64,000 nt of DNA from Oscillatoriaceae cyanobacterium Prado104 (GTDB lineage: Bacteria; Cyanobacteriota; Cyanobacteriia; Cyanobacteriales; Microcoleaceae), in the NCBI GenBank assembly GCA_025454405.1, contig JALOON010000049.1:145958-209957 (forward strand), given 5' to 3'. The position numbers and the translations under genes are program-made. Below are positions 53,611 through 63,196 of the stretch, one piece after another. The first letter of the stretch is position 1, and every line of letters begins with the position of its first letter. The notes beneath the pieces were generated by a model that was not told the origin of the DNA, did no database searches, and saw only the letters and a program-made list of their open reading frames with translations.

Positions 53611-53760
53611 CTAGGATTTAGTATTCCTTGCAGGTTCCGCTGCCGCCTCCTCCTGATGCGCCTGCAACATCTCTGTTTTAAGAAATATCTGCCTTCTGAG
53701 TTCATCCCATAAAATAGAGTGTAGGGCGATCGGGGCGAGGTTGCGATTTACGTGCAACAT
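53611..53760 (-). CDS. Small hypothetical protein (49 residues)
   Basis: This very short frame starts at an ATG with GGAG 8 bases upstream, and reads MLHVNRNLAPIALHSILWDELRR, quoted in part, then KTEMLQAHQEE and a charged tail. The composition is protein-like with an amphipathic helix. It lies between recJ and the PP2C gene in opposite orientation to both. I do not recognise a family. A GTG at 53808 would extend it by 16 residues. Whether it is expressed is uncertain. Confidence 0.4.
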   Translation of the reverse strand: MLHVNRNLAPIALHSILWDELRRQIFLKTEMLQAHQEEAAAEPARNTKS

Positions 53761-53841
53761 TCCAACCGCTCCGAAAAACCTATGCAAAACTAGGAATGAA
53801 AGCCCCACATTCGATCGCCAATCTTCAATTGTTTAAACGCT

Positions 53842-56118
53842 ATGCTCCTCTGTCCCCGCTGCCAGTTTGAAAATCCCGATCGAAATAAGTTTTGCCAACA
53901 GTGCGGAATTTCCCTCACATACAAAGCTTGCCACCAATGCGGAACGCAAGTCGCTTTTAGCGCCAAACAATGCCACAATTGCGGAGTCACAACAGGTCAA
54001 GTGTGGCAAGCCATAATTTGCGGTCGATCGAATTTTCCAGCAGTCCCGTCAGACGAGTTAACCGTACCTCCAGCCGAGTTACCGCAAATACCCGATACAG
54101 TTCCAGAAACCGTACCGGCAGCAAACACCGCCCCACAAATAACAGACGCCGCTGTCGCCAGTGTAGAAAATACAGCCCCCGACACACTCTCAGAAGTCCC
54201 GCCAACTGCCCAACAGCCAACCGACGGCGAATTCAGCAGCCCGGAAACCAACGCGGAGGCAGCCCCAGGGGCGATCGATCCAGAATCCTTTCAAACAGAA
54301 GCAACCATTGCTCCGGACGCCCGAGAAGCCGAAATAACCCCCTCAGACAGCACTGTTTCCAACCCAGCAGAGCCGGAAGTAAGCCAAAAAGAAAGAGACA
54401 GTCCCGACAGCCAAGCAGCAGAAATCCCCATTGCCGACACCGAACTCCTCATGCCAGCCCTGCCGGCAGGAGCCTATTTAGATGCCCAGCAGCGCTACCA
54501 ACTCCTCGAAACCCTCCCCCCGAGAAAGCCCTCCGAAACCGTAGCAGTACCGGTATTGGACTGTCAGCCGCTGCAAATGTCGCCCCTCAAAGCCCTGATA
54601 GCAGCCAGTTCCGCCAGCGTAGCCAAACGCACCTCCCCCTACAGGACCGCAGCAGTACCGGGAGACAATGCGGCCAATTCCGCCTTAGCAGAACTTTGCC
54701 AAGGCACGGCCGAACCTTACCTGGCCCTGCGCTGGGAATACTCTCACAACCTGCCAGTCATTCACGATAGCTGGTCGGACGACCAACAGTCAGTGCTGCT
54801 GCTGGAAGACTGTTCGCAATGGCCGTCGCTAGTAGAACGCTGGAGTCAGCCCCAAACTTCCGCCCAGCAAATTTTGTACTGGTTGCACGAAATGACCGAA
54901 CTGTGGGCAGCTTTGGAACCCTGGTGCTGCCGGCAAAGCCTGTTGGAACTGGATAATCTGCGGGTAGACCCCGACTCTTCCTTCTCTTTAACCTCCTTGA
55001 GGTTGCAGCGACTGTATCCCGAACCTGCTGATTCTTGCCTGCAACTGGTGAATTTGGGGCGACTGTGGCAGACTATATTCAACCTGGCCGATCGTACTCA
55101 ATTTGGCGCTTTGCTCGGACTGCTGCAAGAAATGTACAGAGGTGACATTCGCACCATAGACGAATTGCGAGCGCGCCTGGAAACTGTACCTCTGGAACTT
55201 CAACCAGCACTACCACCTGTCTCCAGCCCGACGCGCTTTCAACTTGGAACCGTCGATGAGTCTGTCCCCGAGGCCGAAGTCTTAACCCTGCCCATGCCCC
55301 TGCAGGTGTACCGTTTGGAAGACGCGGGTCTTACCGATGTCGGCCTGCAGCGCGACCACAACGAAGATTTTTTCAGCATCTGGACTCAAGTCAACAAACT
55401 CGAAACATCCTTTGGGCGGACTTTCCAAAACAAAGGGCTTTACATTCTCTGCGATGGCATGGGGGGTCACGAAGGTGGCGAAATAGCCAGTCAGTTAGCC
55501 GCCGAAACCCTCAAAGAATTCTTTCAAAACAGTTGGGACGATCGACTCCCTCCAGCAGATACCATCCGCGAGGGAGTGCTGCTGGCCAACAAAGCCATCT
55601 TTGAAATCAATCAAAAAGACCGCCGTTCTGGCAGCGCCCGCATGGGTACGACTCTGGTCGCAGTCTTAGTTCAAGACACCAAAGTTGCTGTGGCGCACGT
55701 TGGCGACAGCCGTCTCTACCGCCTCCGAAAAGGAAAGACCCTCGAGAAAATTACCTCGGACCACGAAGTTGGACAGCGGGAAATTAAGCGCGGGATTGAC
55801 CCGGAAACTGCTTATTCCCGTCCTGACGCCTATCAACTGACTCAAGCCCTAGGCCCGCGGGACAGCAATTTTATCAAGCCGGACTTGCAGTTTTTGGATT
55901 TGTGCGAAGATACTTTGTTGGTTTTGGCTTCTGATGGTTTGACAGATAACGATCTTTTAGAAACTTACTGGCAGACTGACCTCGAACCTCTGTTTCACCC
56001 ACAAGCTGATTTGGAACAGGGAGTTGCCGATCTGATCGAACTCGGAAACAAACGTAACGGTCACGACAATATCACGGTAATTGTAATTCGGGCGCAGGTG
56101 GGACCTTGTAGATTTTAG
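53842..56118 (+). CDS. Zinc-ribbon PP2C-type Ser/Thr protein phosphatase
   Basis: This 758-residue protein starts with two zinc ribbons (C4/C7/C18/C21 and C30/C33/C44/C47). An acidic, Pro/Thr-rich linker (about 60-200) follows. A middle region of about 240-460 resembles a degenerate kinase-like module (YLALRWEYSHNLPVIHD, LLLEDCSQWPSL). The PP2C domain spans about 490-755. All metal motifs of PP2C are present: DVGLQRDHNED, LCDGMGGHEGG, VAHVGDSRLYRL, LASDGLTDND and NGHDNITVIV. It should remove phosphate from Ser/Thr with Mn or Mg. An FHA-kinase gene, also with a zinc ribbon, lies 1 kb downstream on the same strand, so the two may form an opposing pair (inference). Confidence 0.9.
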   Translation: MLLCPRCQFENPDRNKFCQQCGISLTYKACHQCGTQVAFSAKQCHNCGVTTGQVWQAIICGRSNFPAVPSDELTVPPAELPQIPDTVPETVPAANTAPQITDAAVASVENTAPDTLSEVPPTAQQPTDGEFSSPETNAEAAPGAIDPESFQTEATIAPDAREAEITPSDSTVSNPAEPEVSQKERDSPDSQAAEIPIADTELLMPALPAGAYLDAQQRYQLLETLPPRKPSETVAVPVLDCQPLQMSPLKALIAASSASVAKRTSPYRTAAVPGDNAANSALAELCQGTAEPYLALRWEYSHNLPVIHDSWSDDQQSVLLLEDCSQWPSLVERWSQPQTSAQQILYWLHEMTELWAALEPWCCRQSLLELDNLRVDPDSSFSLTSLRLQRLYPEPADSCLQLVNLGRLWQTIFNLADRTQFGALLGLLQEMYRGDIRTIDELRARLETVPLELQPALPPVSSPTRFQLGTVDESVPEAEVLTLPMPLQVYRLEDAGLTDVGLQRDHNEDFFSIWTQVNKLETSFGRTFQNKGLYILCDGMGGHEGGEIASQLAAETLKEFFQNSWDDRLPPADTIREGVLLANKAIFEINQKDRRSGSARMGTTLVAVLVQDTKVAVAHVGDSRLYRLRKGKTLEKITSDHEVGQREIKRGIDPETAYSRPDAYQLTQALGPRDSNFIKPDLQFLDLCEDTLLVLASDGLTDNDLLETYWQTDLEPLFHPQADLEQGVADLIELGNKRNGHDNITVIVIRAQVGPCRF

Positions 56119-56223
56119 ATTTTAGATTTTAGATTGGGAGTTGATGCTCGCCGATGGCGGCGAAAGCTGGCGAGCGATTGCCGATTACCGCTCGCTAAGT
56201 GTGCCTCATTTTACTGAATAAAT

Positions 56224-56385
56224 AGGGCTTGCTGAATAAAACTCTCAGCCCCCGAGAGCAATGGTTTTGAGCCTTTTGCGATCGATTTAGTGCCAGGTTA
56301 TGGCATAGAGATGGTCAACTATGCCCTATGCCCAATGCCCTATTCCCTATTCCCCCCTCACCAAAAGACTTATTCAGCAAGCCCT
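56224..56385. mobile_element. MITE-like element, copy 2 (inverted)
   Basis: AGGGCTTGCTGAATAA at 56224-56239 and its inverse at 56370-56385 bound 162 bases. The interior matches copy 1 (29083-29290) in inverted orientation but lacks about 46 bases. It lies between the PP2C and kinase genes and has no coding capacity. Confidence 0.8.
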
Positions 56386-57122
56386 AAATATATTTTTCGG
56401 ATCGATCGGATTTGCGAGCGTAAGTCCTATTGGGAATAAGGGATTATCAGTAGCTTTAATTTTTAGATTTTTTGGGAAAATTTGCACGCAAAAACGAGTT
56501 CGATCGCGAGTTGATTCATCATAGATGAAATAGCTTTTACCTGCCGCAATAATTAGCCTACTGACTCAAAATCAACCTAAAATGAAGTGAGGCAACCTCA
56601 ACCCTGATGCGAACGCGGTTTTTGCAATCGATCGCATTCTGGATGAGGTCTGCATTGCGCGCGCTGACCGCCCTTTTTACTTGCCATTTTTACTTGCACC
56701 ACTGCGCGTAAATCGACACCGGGCGTTACAGCAAAATTACGTAAAATTTTAGCCCTTGTTTACTTATTGTTTGTTTCTTCTAGTGTTAAACCTAGTGTTA
56801 AATCTATTGACTGTTTTTTCAAGCTCGATCGACCCTTCAGAAATATTACGGATAATTGTTGACCAAAAACTAACTAGGAGTATTTTTTGATGGGGATTTT
56901 TTTAGGAAATATTTAAGCGAGATCGGGAGGCGATCGAGTTTTCGCCACACAAACGGCTGAAACTAATATAGCAACAGCCAAAATGGTAGGGAAATTCTTA
57001 AAGCCAGCTCCCAACCGTACTGAATAAGTTACCTGCAATCTAAAATCTAAAATTTAACATCTAAAATCCTCTTACTGCCAACTCTCACGGTCAAACAGAG
57101 AGTTTAACCACATCCACCGACA
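56386..57122. other. Intergenic, no gene recognised
   Basis: This stretch between the MITE and the FHA-kinase gene has no protein-like frame. AAATCTAAAATC-type heptamer words lie at 57040-57068. Confidence 0.5.
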
Positions 57123-58364
57123 ATGCTGCTGACACTTTTAGATCCCGAACAACAAACCCCCCTGCAACAGTGGAGTTTTGAAAGCGAGCCCATCGTGCGC
57201 ATCGGCCGCTCTCCTGAAAATCATGTTGTGATCCCCAATGCTTTAGTATCGCGGCAGCACCTCGAACTGCAAAGAGTTAAAAGTGACTCATCGAGTAAAT
57301 GGTATTTAGTCAATCACGGAACAAACGGCTCTTTTGTTAACGGCATACCGGTATCTCAAGGGTGGATCTCGGACGGTTCGCTGCTGCAGTTAGCGCGGGG
57401 CGGTCCGATTTTGCATTTTCAAATTACTACTCTTGAAGTCGGTGGCAAGATAGAGACGAACCCTCCTGGGGGTTTTGCAGCCCCGCGCTGCAGTCATGCA
57501 GGAAATCCGCCGGGGAATTTGTTCTGCATCCACTGCGGCGAACCGATTAAAGTCGATCGTACCGTGCGCAACTACCAAGTGCTGCGAACTTTGGGTCAAG
57601 GGGGCATGGGAACCACAACTTTAGCCTGGGATCGCGACAAGGCTAAAGCCCAAAAACCAGGAAGTTCGCCCGCCGCATCTTTGGTAGTTCTTAAAGAAAT
57701 GAATGCTGACATGGCTCAAATCTTCAAAGCTCAAGAACTGTTTGAACGGGAAGCTAAAACCCTCAAATCTCTACACCATCCGGGAATTCCTCAGTTTTTT
57801 GACTTTTTTGTAGAAGGGGGTAAAAAATATTTAGTGATGGAAATGCTGCACGGTGAGGATTTAGAAAAACGCATCTACAACCGCGGACCAGTTACTCCCC
57901 AACAGGCGATAGAGTGGATGATTCAAACCTGTGAGGTTTTGAACTACATTCACTCTCAAAAACCCCCGATCGTCCACCGGGATATTAAACCTGCTAATTT
58001 GCTGGTACGGCACCGAGACAACTCGATTGCGGTACTCGATTTTGGAGCTGTCAAAGAAATTGGAACTCCTCCCGGCACTCGCATCGGCGTTGAAGGCTAC
58101 ACGGCACCGGAACAGGATCGGGGACAGCCCCTCCCTCAGTCCGATTTATACGCGATCGGACCTACTTTGATCTTTTTGCTGACGGCCCAGGGTCCTCAAA
58201 AATTTTACGGCAAAGTAGGTCGCGGTTACGGATTTAAGCTGGAAAATATTCCGACCATCGACCCGAAATTGCGCGAAACAATTTTGCGAACCACCGCAGC
58301 CAAGCCTGGGGATCGCTTTCAAACTGCCAAACAATTAGCTCGGGCCCTAGCAGCTTGTCTTTGA
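57123..58364 (+). CDS. FHA-zinc ribbon-Ser/Thr protein kinase
   Basis: This cytoplasmic protein of 413 residues joins an FHA domain (about 24-95; RIGRSPENHVVI, SRQHLEL and GTNGSFVNG), which binds phospho-Thr, to a short zinc-ribbon-like segment (C123, C135, C138; one cysteine of the first pair is missing). A Hanks-type kinase (about 150-413) follows, with G-loop GQGGMGTTTLAW, K191 (VVLKEM), HRDIKPANLL (D287), DFGAVKE (306-308) and EGYTAPEQDRG. Every catalytic residue is present, so it is an active kinase by sequence. The FHA domain may recognise its own or partner phosphosites. The PP2C gene upstream is the obvious candidate counter-enzyme. Confidence 0.93.
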   Translation: MLLTLLDPEQQTPLQQWSFESEPIVRIGRSPENHVVIPNALVSRQHLELQRVKSDSSSKWYLVNHGTNGSFVNGIPVSQGWISDGSLLQLARGGPILHFQITTLEVGGKIETNPPGGFAAPRCSHAGNPPGNLFCIHCGEPIKVDRTVRNYQVLRTLGQGGMGTTTLAWDRDKAKAQKPGSSPAASLVVLKEMNADMAQIFKAQELFEREAKTLKSLHHPGIPQFFDFFVEGGKKYLVMEMLHGEDLEKRIYNRGPVTPQQAIEWMIQTCEVLNYIHSQKPPIVHRDIKPANLLVRHRDNSIAVLDFGAVKEIGTPPGTRIGVEGYTAPEQDRGQPLPQSDLYAIGPTLIFLLTAQGPQKFYGKVGRGYGFKLENIPTIDPKLRETILRTTAAKPGDRFQTAKQLARALAACL

Positions 58365-58600
58365 GAAGGAAGAAGGGATAGTTGATAGTCGATCGATAGT
58401 CGCTCGTGGAGCGTCAAAGCTCGCGATCGCCATCAGCGAGCGGTCATCAGGAAGAAGGAAGGAGGAAGAAATTAGCAACTGAAAATTTTTTGAGAAAATC
58501 AAAGCCACGATTGCGACGACAAAACAATCCTTTTTTTTAACACCCAAGTCTTCCTTGATGCCGATCGCATCTTCCCGATCGCAATCGTCTTCCCTCTTTC

Positions 58601-58819
58601 CTATTCTTCGTCCCAAGCCTCGACAGCGAGCAGCTCGCTCACGGGGTCTTGCATGGAAAAATCAAACTCCAACAACTGTTGTTTCCAGTACGACCATTCA
58701 TCGCCGTACAGCAGAGCAATTTTCCAAATGCTATCTGTCGGCTTGATGATATTAGACGTGACAAGAGAATGCACCTGACGCTGGAACTTAACCATCGGCT
58801 GTATAACCTGGTGGCTCAT
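58601..58819 (-). CDS. DUF4327-like small protein
   Basis: The protein is 72 residues from the ATG at 58819 (MSHQVIQPMVKFQRQVHSL), which is preceded by AAGAGG at 4 bases, a strong ribosome site. A longer start at 58927 would add 36 residues unlike the rest. The sequence has IWKIALLYGDEWSYWKQQL and ends FDFSMQDPVSELLAVEAWDEE (quoted in part), which I associate with the cyanobacterial DUF4327 family. That family name is from memory. There is no membrane segment, and the function is unknown. Confidence 0.72.
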   Translation of the reverse strand: MSHQVIQPMVKFQRQVHSLVTSNIIKPTDSIWKIALLYGDEWSYWKQQLLEFDFSMQDPVSELLAVEAWDEE

Positions 58820-59202
58820 AATACCTCTTGAATTGTGTAAATCTTCTGCAATTACAACTTCCCAGCTTTCACTTTTTACCGCAGTTTCGCCAAGAACAGT
58901 CTCGCTAAGATACGTGTAGATTTTCATCGGGAAGCTACATATTCAACTTGTATCTTAACACAGTTGGTTTTGGCAAGGGCATATAAGCAGGACTGAATAG
59001 TCGAGACTGAGTGGAAAGAATTAATCATCTTTAAAAGCCCATCTCTACCCTGAGGATTAAGGGGGAATTGTTGGCACCTGTTAGTGTTTCCTGCTTTTGG
59101 CAGATGCAAAAAAAAGGTTATGTAAGCGAATGCAACTGCTGCGAGATGTCGGTACGGCCTAGCTTCCCTCAAGCGAAGTTGAAATCGCTGGTATGCTGCA
59201 CG

Positions 59203-59260
59203 TTGGCTTTTGGCTCTTGGCTTTTGGCTCTTGGCTCTTGGCTCTTGGCTCTTGGCTGTT
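59203..59260. repeat. Heptamer tandem repeat (GGCTCTT)n
   Basis: About eight units of GGCTCTT or GGCTTTT run in tandem. The open frames on both strands across it are repeat-derived. Confidence 0.85.
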
Positions 59261-59428
59261 AGCGATACTGGTTTTTGGCGATACTGCAATGCGCGAAGCT
59301 GGATGCGGTTAGCGGGCTGCGTACTGCAGCCACTTAAATTAATTATACTGTACTGGCAGCAAAGGTTGTCAAAAATTGTTTGATACTGTTCGCGCTGAAA
59401 ATATCATGGCAACTCGGGCAATAACTCT

Positions 59429-60409
59429 ATGACTTGGACTCGCCGCCACATCCTCACTCTGGCTGATTTTACTGCTGATGAATACGGTACGGTGCTGCAA
59501 ACTGCGGCGAGTTTTCGGGAGGTTCTCGGCCGCCGCACTAAGAAAGTACCTGCTTTGCAAGGTCAAGTGGTGGCGAATTTATTTTTTGAACCTTCTACCC
59601 GGACTCGCAATAGTTTTGAGTTGGCAGCAAAGCGCTTGTCTGCAGATACGCTAAACTTTACCCCCGGAAGTTCTTCTCTGACGAAGGGGGAGACGATTTT
59701 GGATACTGCTAAGACTTATTTGGCGATGGGGACGGATCTGATGGTGATCCGGCACCAACAGGCTGGGGTTCCTGATGCCATAGCTTCGGAGATGGATCGC
59801 TCGGGATCTAGAGTCAGCGTGCTCAATGCCGGTGACGGCCAGCACGAACATCCGTCTCAGGGTTTGCTAGATTTGTTTACTATTTGCTCTCTGCTAGATG
59901 CCGAAAATCCCCGACTAGAACTTTTAGCAGGCAAAAAAATTGCCATGGTTGGGGATATTTTGCATTCGCGGGTGGCTCGATCTAATATTTGGAGTTTAAC
60001 TGCGGCGGGGGCAGAGGTTCATTTGGCCGGGCCGCCGACTTTGTTGCCGCTGTTTTTTGCTGAGTGCGGCAAAGGTAGGGCTGGCAAGTTATTTTTGCAC
60101 TGGGATCTGGAACCTGCTTTGGCTGATGCTGATTTTGTGATGACTTTGCGGCTGCAAAAAGAAAGGATGAGCCAGCACTTGCTGCCGAGTTTGCGGGAGT
60201 ATCATGCTTTGTATGGGATTGCGCGCGATCGACTCAAACTCTGCAAGCCGAATGTCAAAGTGTTGCACCCAGGTCCGGTTAACCGAGGAGTAGAAATTAG
60301 TTCAGATTTGATGGACGATCCCCAATTTAGTTTAATTTCCCAACAGGTTACGAGTGGGGTAGCGGTGCGGATGGCTTTGCTTTACCTGATCGGCGGCGGT
60401 AAAGCTTAG
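59429..60409 (+). CDS. pyrB: Aspartate carbamoyltransferase catalytic subunit
   Basis: This 326-residue enzyme makes carbamoyl aspartate, the first committed step of pyrimidine synthesis. It has the carbamoyl-phosphate loop FFEPSTRTRNSFE, the mobile loop SSLTKGETILDT, IRHQQAG, and GDGQHEHPSQGLLD (Asp/CP site). The C-terminal domain has MVGDILHSRVARSN, and VLHPGPVNRGVEI. Length and motifs are complete, and no regulatory PyrI gene is near. The start is an ATG at 59429; the start MTWTRRHILTL fits homologues. The gene stands alone on the plus strand, and a perfect hairpin follows it. Confidence 0.96.
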   Translation: MTWTRRHILTLADFTADEYGTVLQTAASFREVLGRRTKKVPALQGQVVANLFFEPSTRTRNSFELAAKRLSADTLNFTPGSSSLTKGETILDTAKTYLAMGTDLMVIRHQQAGVPDAIASEMDRSGSRVSVLNAGDGQHEHPSQGLLDLFTICSLLDAENPRLELLAGKKIAMVGDILHSRVARSNIWSLTAAGAEVHLAGPPTLLPLFFAECGKGRAGKLFLHWDLEPALADADFVMTLRLQKERMSQHLLPSLREYHALYGIARDRLKLCKPNVKVLHPGPVNRGVEISSDLMDDPQFSLISQQVTSGVAVRMALLYLIGGGKA

Positions 60410-60489
60410 GTTGTTAAAAAACGTAAAACTTCACCCGACTTATGACCCTTGACGATCGTTATTTCGGGCGATCGAGCCGTCTTTAAAAT

Positions 60490-60520
60490 AATCGTTACCA
60501 AGCAAGCCTTGGTAACGATT
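60490..60520 (-). terminator. Perfect 13-bp hairpin between pyrB and the SH3 gene
   Basis: AATCGTTACCAAG (60490-60502) pairs with CTTGGTAACGATT (60508-60520) over a 5-base loop. Read on the minus strand, it is followed by ATTATTTT, so it best serves as the terminator of the SH3-domain gene. It may also stop pyrB. Confidence 0.75.
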
Positions 60521-60558
60521 AACCATCTTTCTAGAAATTTAAGTGTTCTAGCCAAGAG

Positions 60559-60951
60559 TTAGTAGAGCCAGGATGCAGACACCCAGCCGCCGCCTTTGAG
60601 TTGAGCCCAGCCATGTTTGTAACGGCCAGTCAATTTGATGTGGTCTCCATCATATAACTTGCCGATTACATGAGAACATTTGCTCGGTCGGCTGCGAATA
60701 TTCAGTCGGCCGCCGTTGGTGGCAACTTCGGCGTAGCTGTGGTAGCTTTTGTGGCCGCAGCGTTTGTAGTGGCAACTTGCCTGTGCTTCACCGGGCACGC
60801 TCACCACAGATAGAGCAACAGCCATCCCTACAAGGCCTACCCATGCAGAATTAGGAATTTTCAAGCCCAGGTCTTCAAATGACTTGAGTTGGAGTTCTGA
60901 CTCTGGAGATTCATAAGCAGTAAAAGAGTGAGCCAATGCTAGTGATTCCAT
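60559..60951 (-). CDS. Secreted bacterial SH3-domain protein
   Basis: This 130-residue protein has a late hydrophobic segment (WVGLVGMAVALSVVSVPGEAQA, about 37-58), read as an export signal with a long N-region. A small SH3b domain (about 75-130) follows, showing GGRLNIRSRPSKCSHVIG, GDHIKLTG and GWAQLKGGGWVSASWLY (partly quoted). SH3b domains bind peptidoglycan, or peptides in wall-associated proteins. There is a short C-x4-C pair (SCHYKRCG) before the domain. The ATG has GAGGAA 3 bases upstream. The role is probably at the cell surface, with no enzyme activity visible. Confidence 0.85.
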   Translation of the reverse strand: MESLALAHSFTAYESPESELQLKSFEDLGLKIPNSAWVGLVGMAVALSVVSVPGEAQASCHYKRCGHKSYHSYAEVATNGGRLNIRSRPSKCSHVIGKLYDGDHIKLTGRYKHGWAQLKGGGWVSASWLY

Positions 60952-61708
60952 AGTTTCCTCGTTATTTGGGTCAATATTTACCAGTGCGGGTTCAGGTAAA
61001 AACTTCGATCGGACAGCTCAACCGTTAACTTATTCTATGACCTCGGAAGTCACAGGGGGGAGGCTTTACGGTCTTGCCTTTGCCAAACTTTAGCAATTTT
61101 TCCTGAATCAGGCACAAATATATCATGTCATTGAAGCAGGTTTCCAGCAAAAAAAATAAATAAAGTTTACATCTTGTACTGAAATTTTTGGGCGGGACTC
61201 CCAAGCAAGATCGTAGAGTTAAAGGTAACTGTATCTTGAAAAAAGGAAGTAAATAATCCAGGGATTACGCACGATCGGGGTTTAACGAGGCTGTGAGATT
61301 GCTTTCCTTCCTTCGGATTGCTTCGCTAACGCGACCCTCGCAATGACGAATGGGGTTATTTGTGCGTTTGAGACCCCAATTGCTTGGGGTTGGAAAGGGC
61401 TTTTCAGAAACAGGAATCAGCGCCCGATCGCCCCAGCTTGCCGATCGATGCGTTACAGTTCGAGCGAGCGCAATTCGCTGGGCTAGACCCCTCAATAGTT
61501 ACTTCACCAACTATCTCAATTCGGGAAAGAAAGCAGTATTTTTTCCGATCGCACTAGAATTGAGCATCGAGCGATCGACATATTGCAGGCGAAATTTGCA
61601 TTCTGCGCCCGCAACAATGCAATATTTACGAGCAGGCACTTGAATTTATGTAAAAATACTTGACTTTATGTAAATATAAAGTTAGTTATTACAAACTATT
61701 TTGACCAA
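60952..61708. other. Intergenic, no gene recognised
   Basis: It contains a dispersed-repeat-like segment at about 61284-61350 (GAGGCTGTGAGATTGC ... CTCGCAATGACG). Open frames on both strands across 61265-61640 have repeat-like composition and no recognisable domain. Confidence 0.5.
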
Positions 61709-62200
61709 ATGAATCCCGGCACTGCTCTTTCGATCGACTCTATCCCCCAATGCCACATTCGAGATAGTTTCGCAATTACCATAGCTCCTTTATCTGTGGA
61801 AGAAATCTACAATTTGGCAGAAGATCGGGCTAACGGAGCCGTGGTAGTGATGAGCGGTACAGTGCGCGATCGAACTGACGGTAAAGCCGTGGTTGCTCTG
61901 GAATACCAAGCCTACGAACCGATGGCAGTGCGAGTATTCCAGCATATCGCTACCGAAATTCGCCGCCAATGGCCTGATGTCAATCGGATTGTCATTCACC
62001 ACCGCATCGGACGCTTGCAAGTGGGAGAAATTAGCGTGTTGGTGGGCGTCGGCTGCCCCCACCGGGGCGAAGCGTTTGCGGCTTGCCAGTATGCCATAGA
62101 CACCCTCAAGCACAATGCCCCAATTTGGAAAAAAGAACATTGGGCCGACGGTTCTAGCAGTTGGGTGAGTATTGGATCTTGCGAAGATGCGGGTCACTGA
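61709..62200 (+). CDS. moaE: Molybdopterin synthase catalytic subunit
   Basis: This 163-residue MoaE inserts the dithiolene sulfurs into precursor Z with the sulfur carrier MoaD. It shows VVMSGTVRDRTDGKAVVALEYQAY in part, then HRIGRLQVGEISVLVGVGCPHRGEAF, also partly quoted, and the active-site Lys segment APIWKKEHWADG. The N-terminal 20 residues are extra compared with typical MoaE and could be skipped by a later start. No moaD or other moa genes are close by, so the pathway genes are dispersed. The ATG at 61709 lacks a strong Shine-Dalgarno. Confidence 0.94.
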   Translation: MNPGTALSIDSIPQCHIRDSFAITIAPLSVEEIYNLAEDRANGAVVVMSGTVRDRTDGKAVVALEYQAYEPMAVRVFQHIATEIRRQWPDVNRIVIHHRIGRLQVGEISVLVGVGCPHRGEAFAACQYAIDTLKHNAPIWKKEHWADGSSSWVSIGSCEDAGH

Positions 62201-62377
62201 AAGCAGTCCCGGACGCACTCATACCAGAGAAATTTGGTTTTTTATCGGTTATAGGCATACAGCCACGGATTTTCACAAACAACCCAGTTCCGGACTATCC
62301 AGCAGCAGTGCACAACAGTTACATCTCGACAGACCGTTTGGGAACTTATACTATGGATTAGCGTCAAAAATCGTGGA

Positions 62378-63061
62378 ATGTTCGATGAGCCTATTCCAAC
62401 GATGAGCGAGTTTATTTCTGTGTCCTGGTCTGCGGTTGTGGCGACCGTTCAAAGAGTGCAATTGCCAGCCGACAAACTCTCTAATTACGACTTAGTGCTG
62501 CGCTGTCAGGAAGGCAACCGACCTGAAGCAAATGCTTTTGCAGAACTTCTGAGCCGGTATCAGTCTCATGTAGATAGGGTTCTCTATCACTTGGCACCAG
62601 ACTGGCAAGACCGCGCAGATTTGGCTCAGGAAGTCTGGATTCGCGTCTACCGCAATATTAATCGGTTGCAAGAACCCGTTAAATTTCGGGGCTGGCTGAG
62701 TCGCATTGCCACAAATTTGTTTTATGACGAGTTGCGGAAGCGCAAGCGAGTGCGAACTCCGCTGTCGTTGGACGTACCCCGTTCTCTGGAAGACGGTGAG
62801 ATAGATTGGGAAATCCCGGCTGACAGTCCGGGACCGGAAGAAGATTTGACCACGAGAGAATTTTACGACCAGTTGCGGGAGGCGATCGCGGATTTGCCGG
62901 AAGTGTTCCGCACGACCATAGTTTTGAGAGAAATTGAAGGCTTAGCCTATGAGGAAATAGCCGAAATGACCGGAGTATCTCTCGGAACTGTCAAGTCGAG
63001 GATTGCCAGAGCCCGCCAAAGATTGCAGTTGCAATTGCAAAAATATCTGGACGGCAATTAA
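62378..63061 (+). CDS. sigG: ECF-type RNA polymerase sigma factor (SigG-like)
   Basis: This 227-residue group 4 sigma factor has region 2 (about 65-130; FAELLSRYQSHVDRVLY, DLAQEVWIRVYRNI, FRGWLSRIATNLFYDELRKR, quoted in pieces). After an acidic linker comes region 4 (about 165-220; LPEVFRTTIVLREIEGLAYEEIAEMTGVSLGTVKSR, in part). The length and the following membrane-protein gene point to the SigG-type ECF factor of cyanobacteria. It directs stress-dependent transcription when freed from its anti-sigma factor. The ATG at 62402 (MSEFIS) is an alternative start. The neighbour 136 bases downstream is the likely regulator. Confidence 0.9.
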   Translation: MFDEPIPTMSEFISVSWSAVVATVQRVQLPADKLSNYDLVLRCQEGNRPEANAFAELLSRYQSHVDRVLYHLAPDWQDRADLAQEVWIRVYRNINRLQEPVKFRGWLSRIATNLFYDELRKRKRVRTPLSLDVPRSLEDGEIDWEIPADSPGPEEDLTTREFYDQLREAIADLPEVFRTTIVLREIEGLAYEEIAEMTGVSLGTVKSRIARARQRLQLQLQKYLDGN

Positions 63062-63196
63062 TTTAGCTGTTTCCGGCTGCGGAAAATAAAGTTGGGTGAA
63101 AGGGCCTGGAAAATCGAAATTTCTGTTTTTAAATATTAAGTAAATGATGCTGCGGCAAAGGTTTGCTTTCCTCAATTTAATTAGGTGGTGTGGCAG

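Noticed and set aside
58924..59289. Minus-strand open frame of about 120 residues
   Set aside because: Its N-terminal third is a translation of the GGCTCTT heptamer array, and the rest has no recognisable domain.
61265..61643. Overlapping open frames on both strands
   Set aside because: They cover a dispersed repeat (GAGATTGC...CGCAATGACG) and show no domain.
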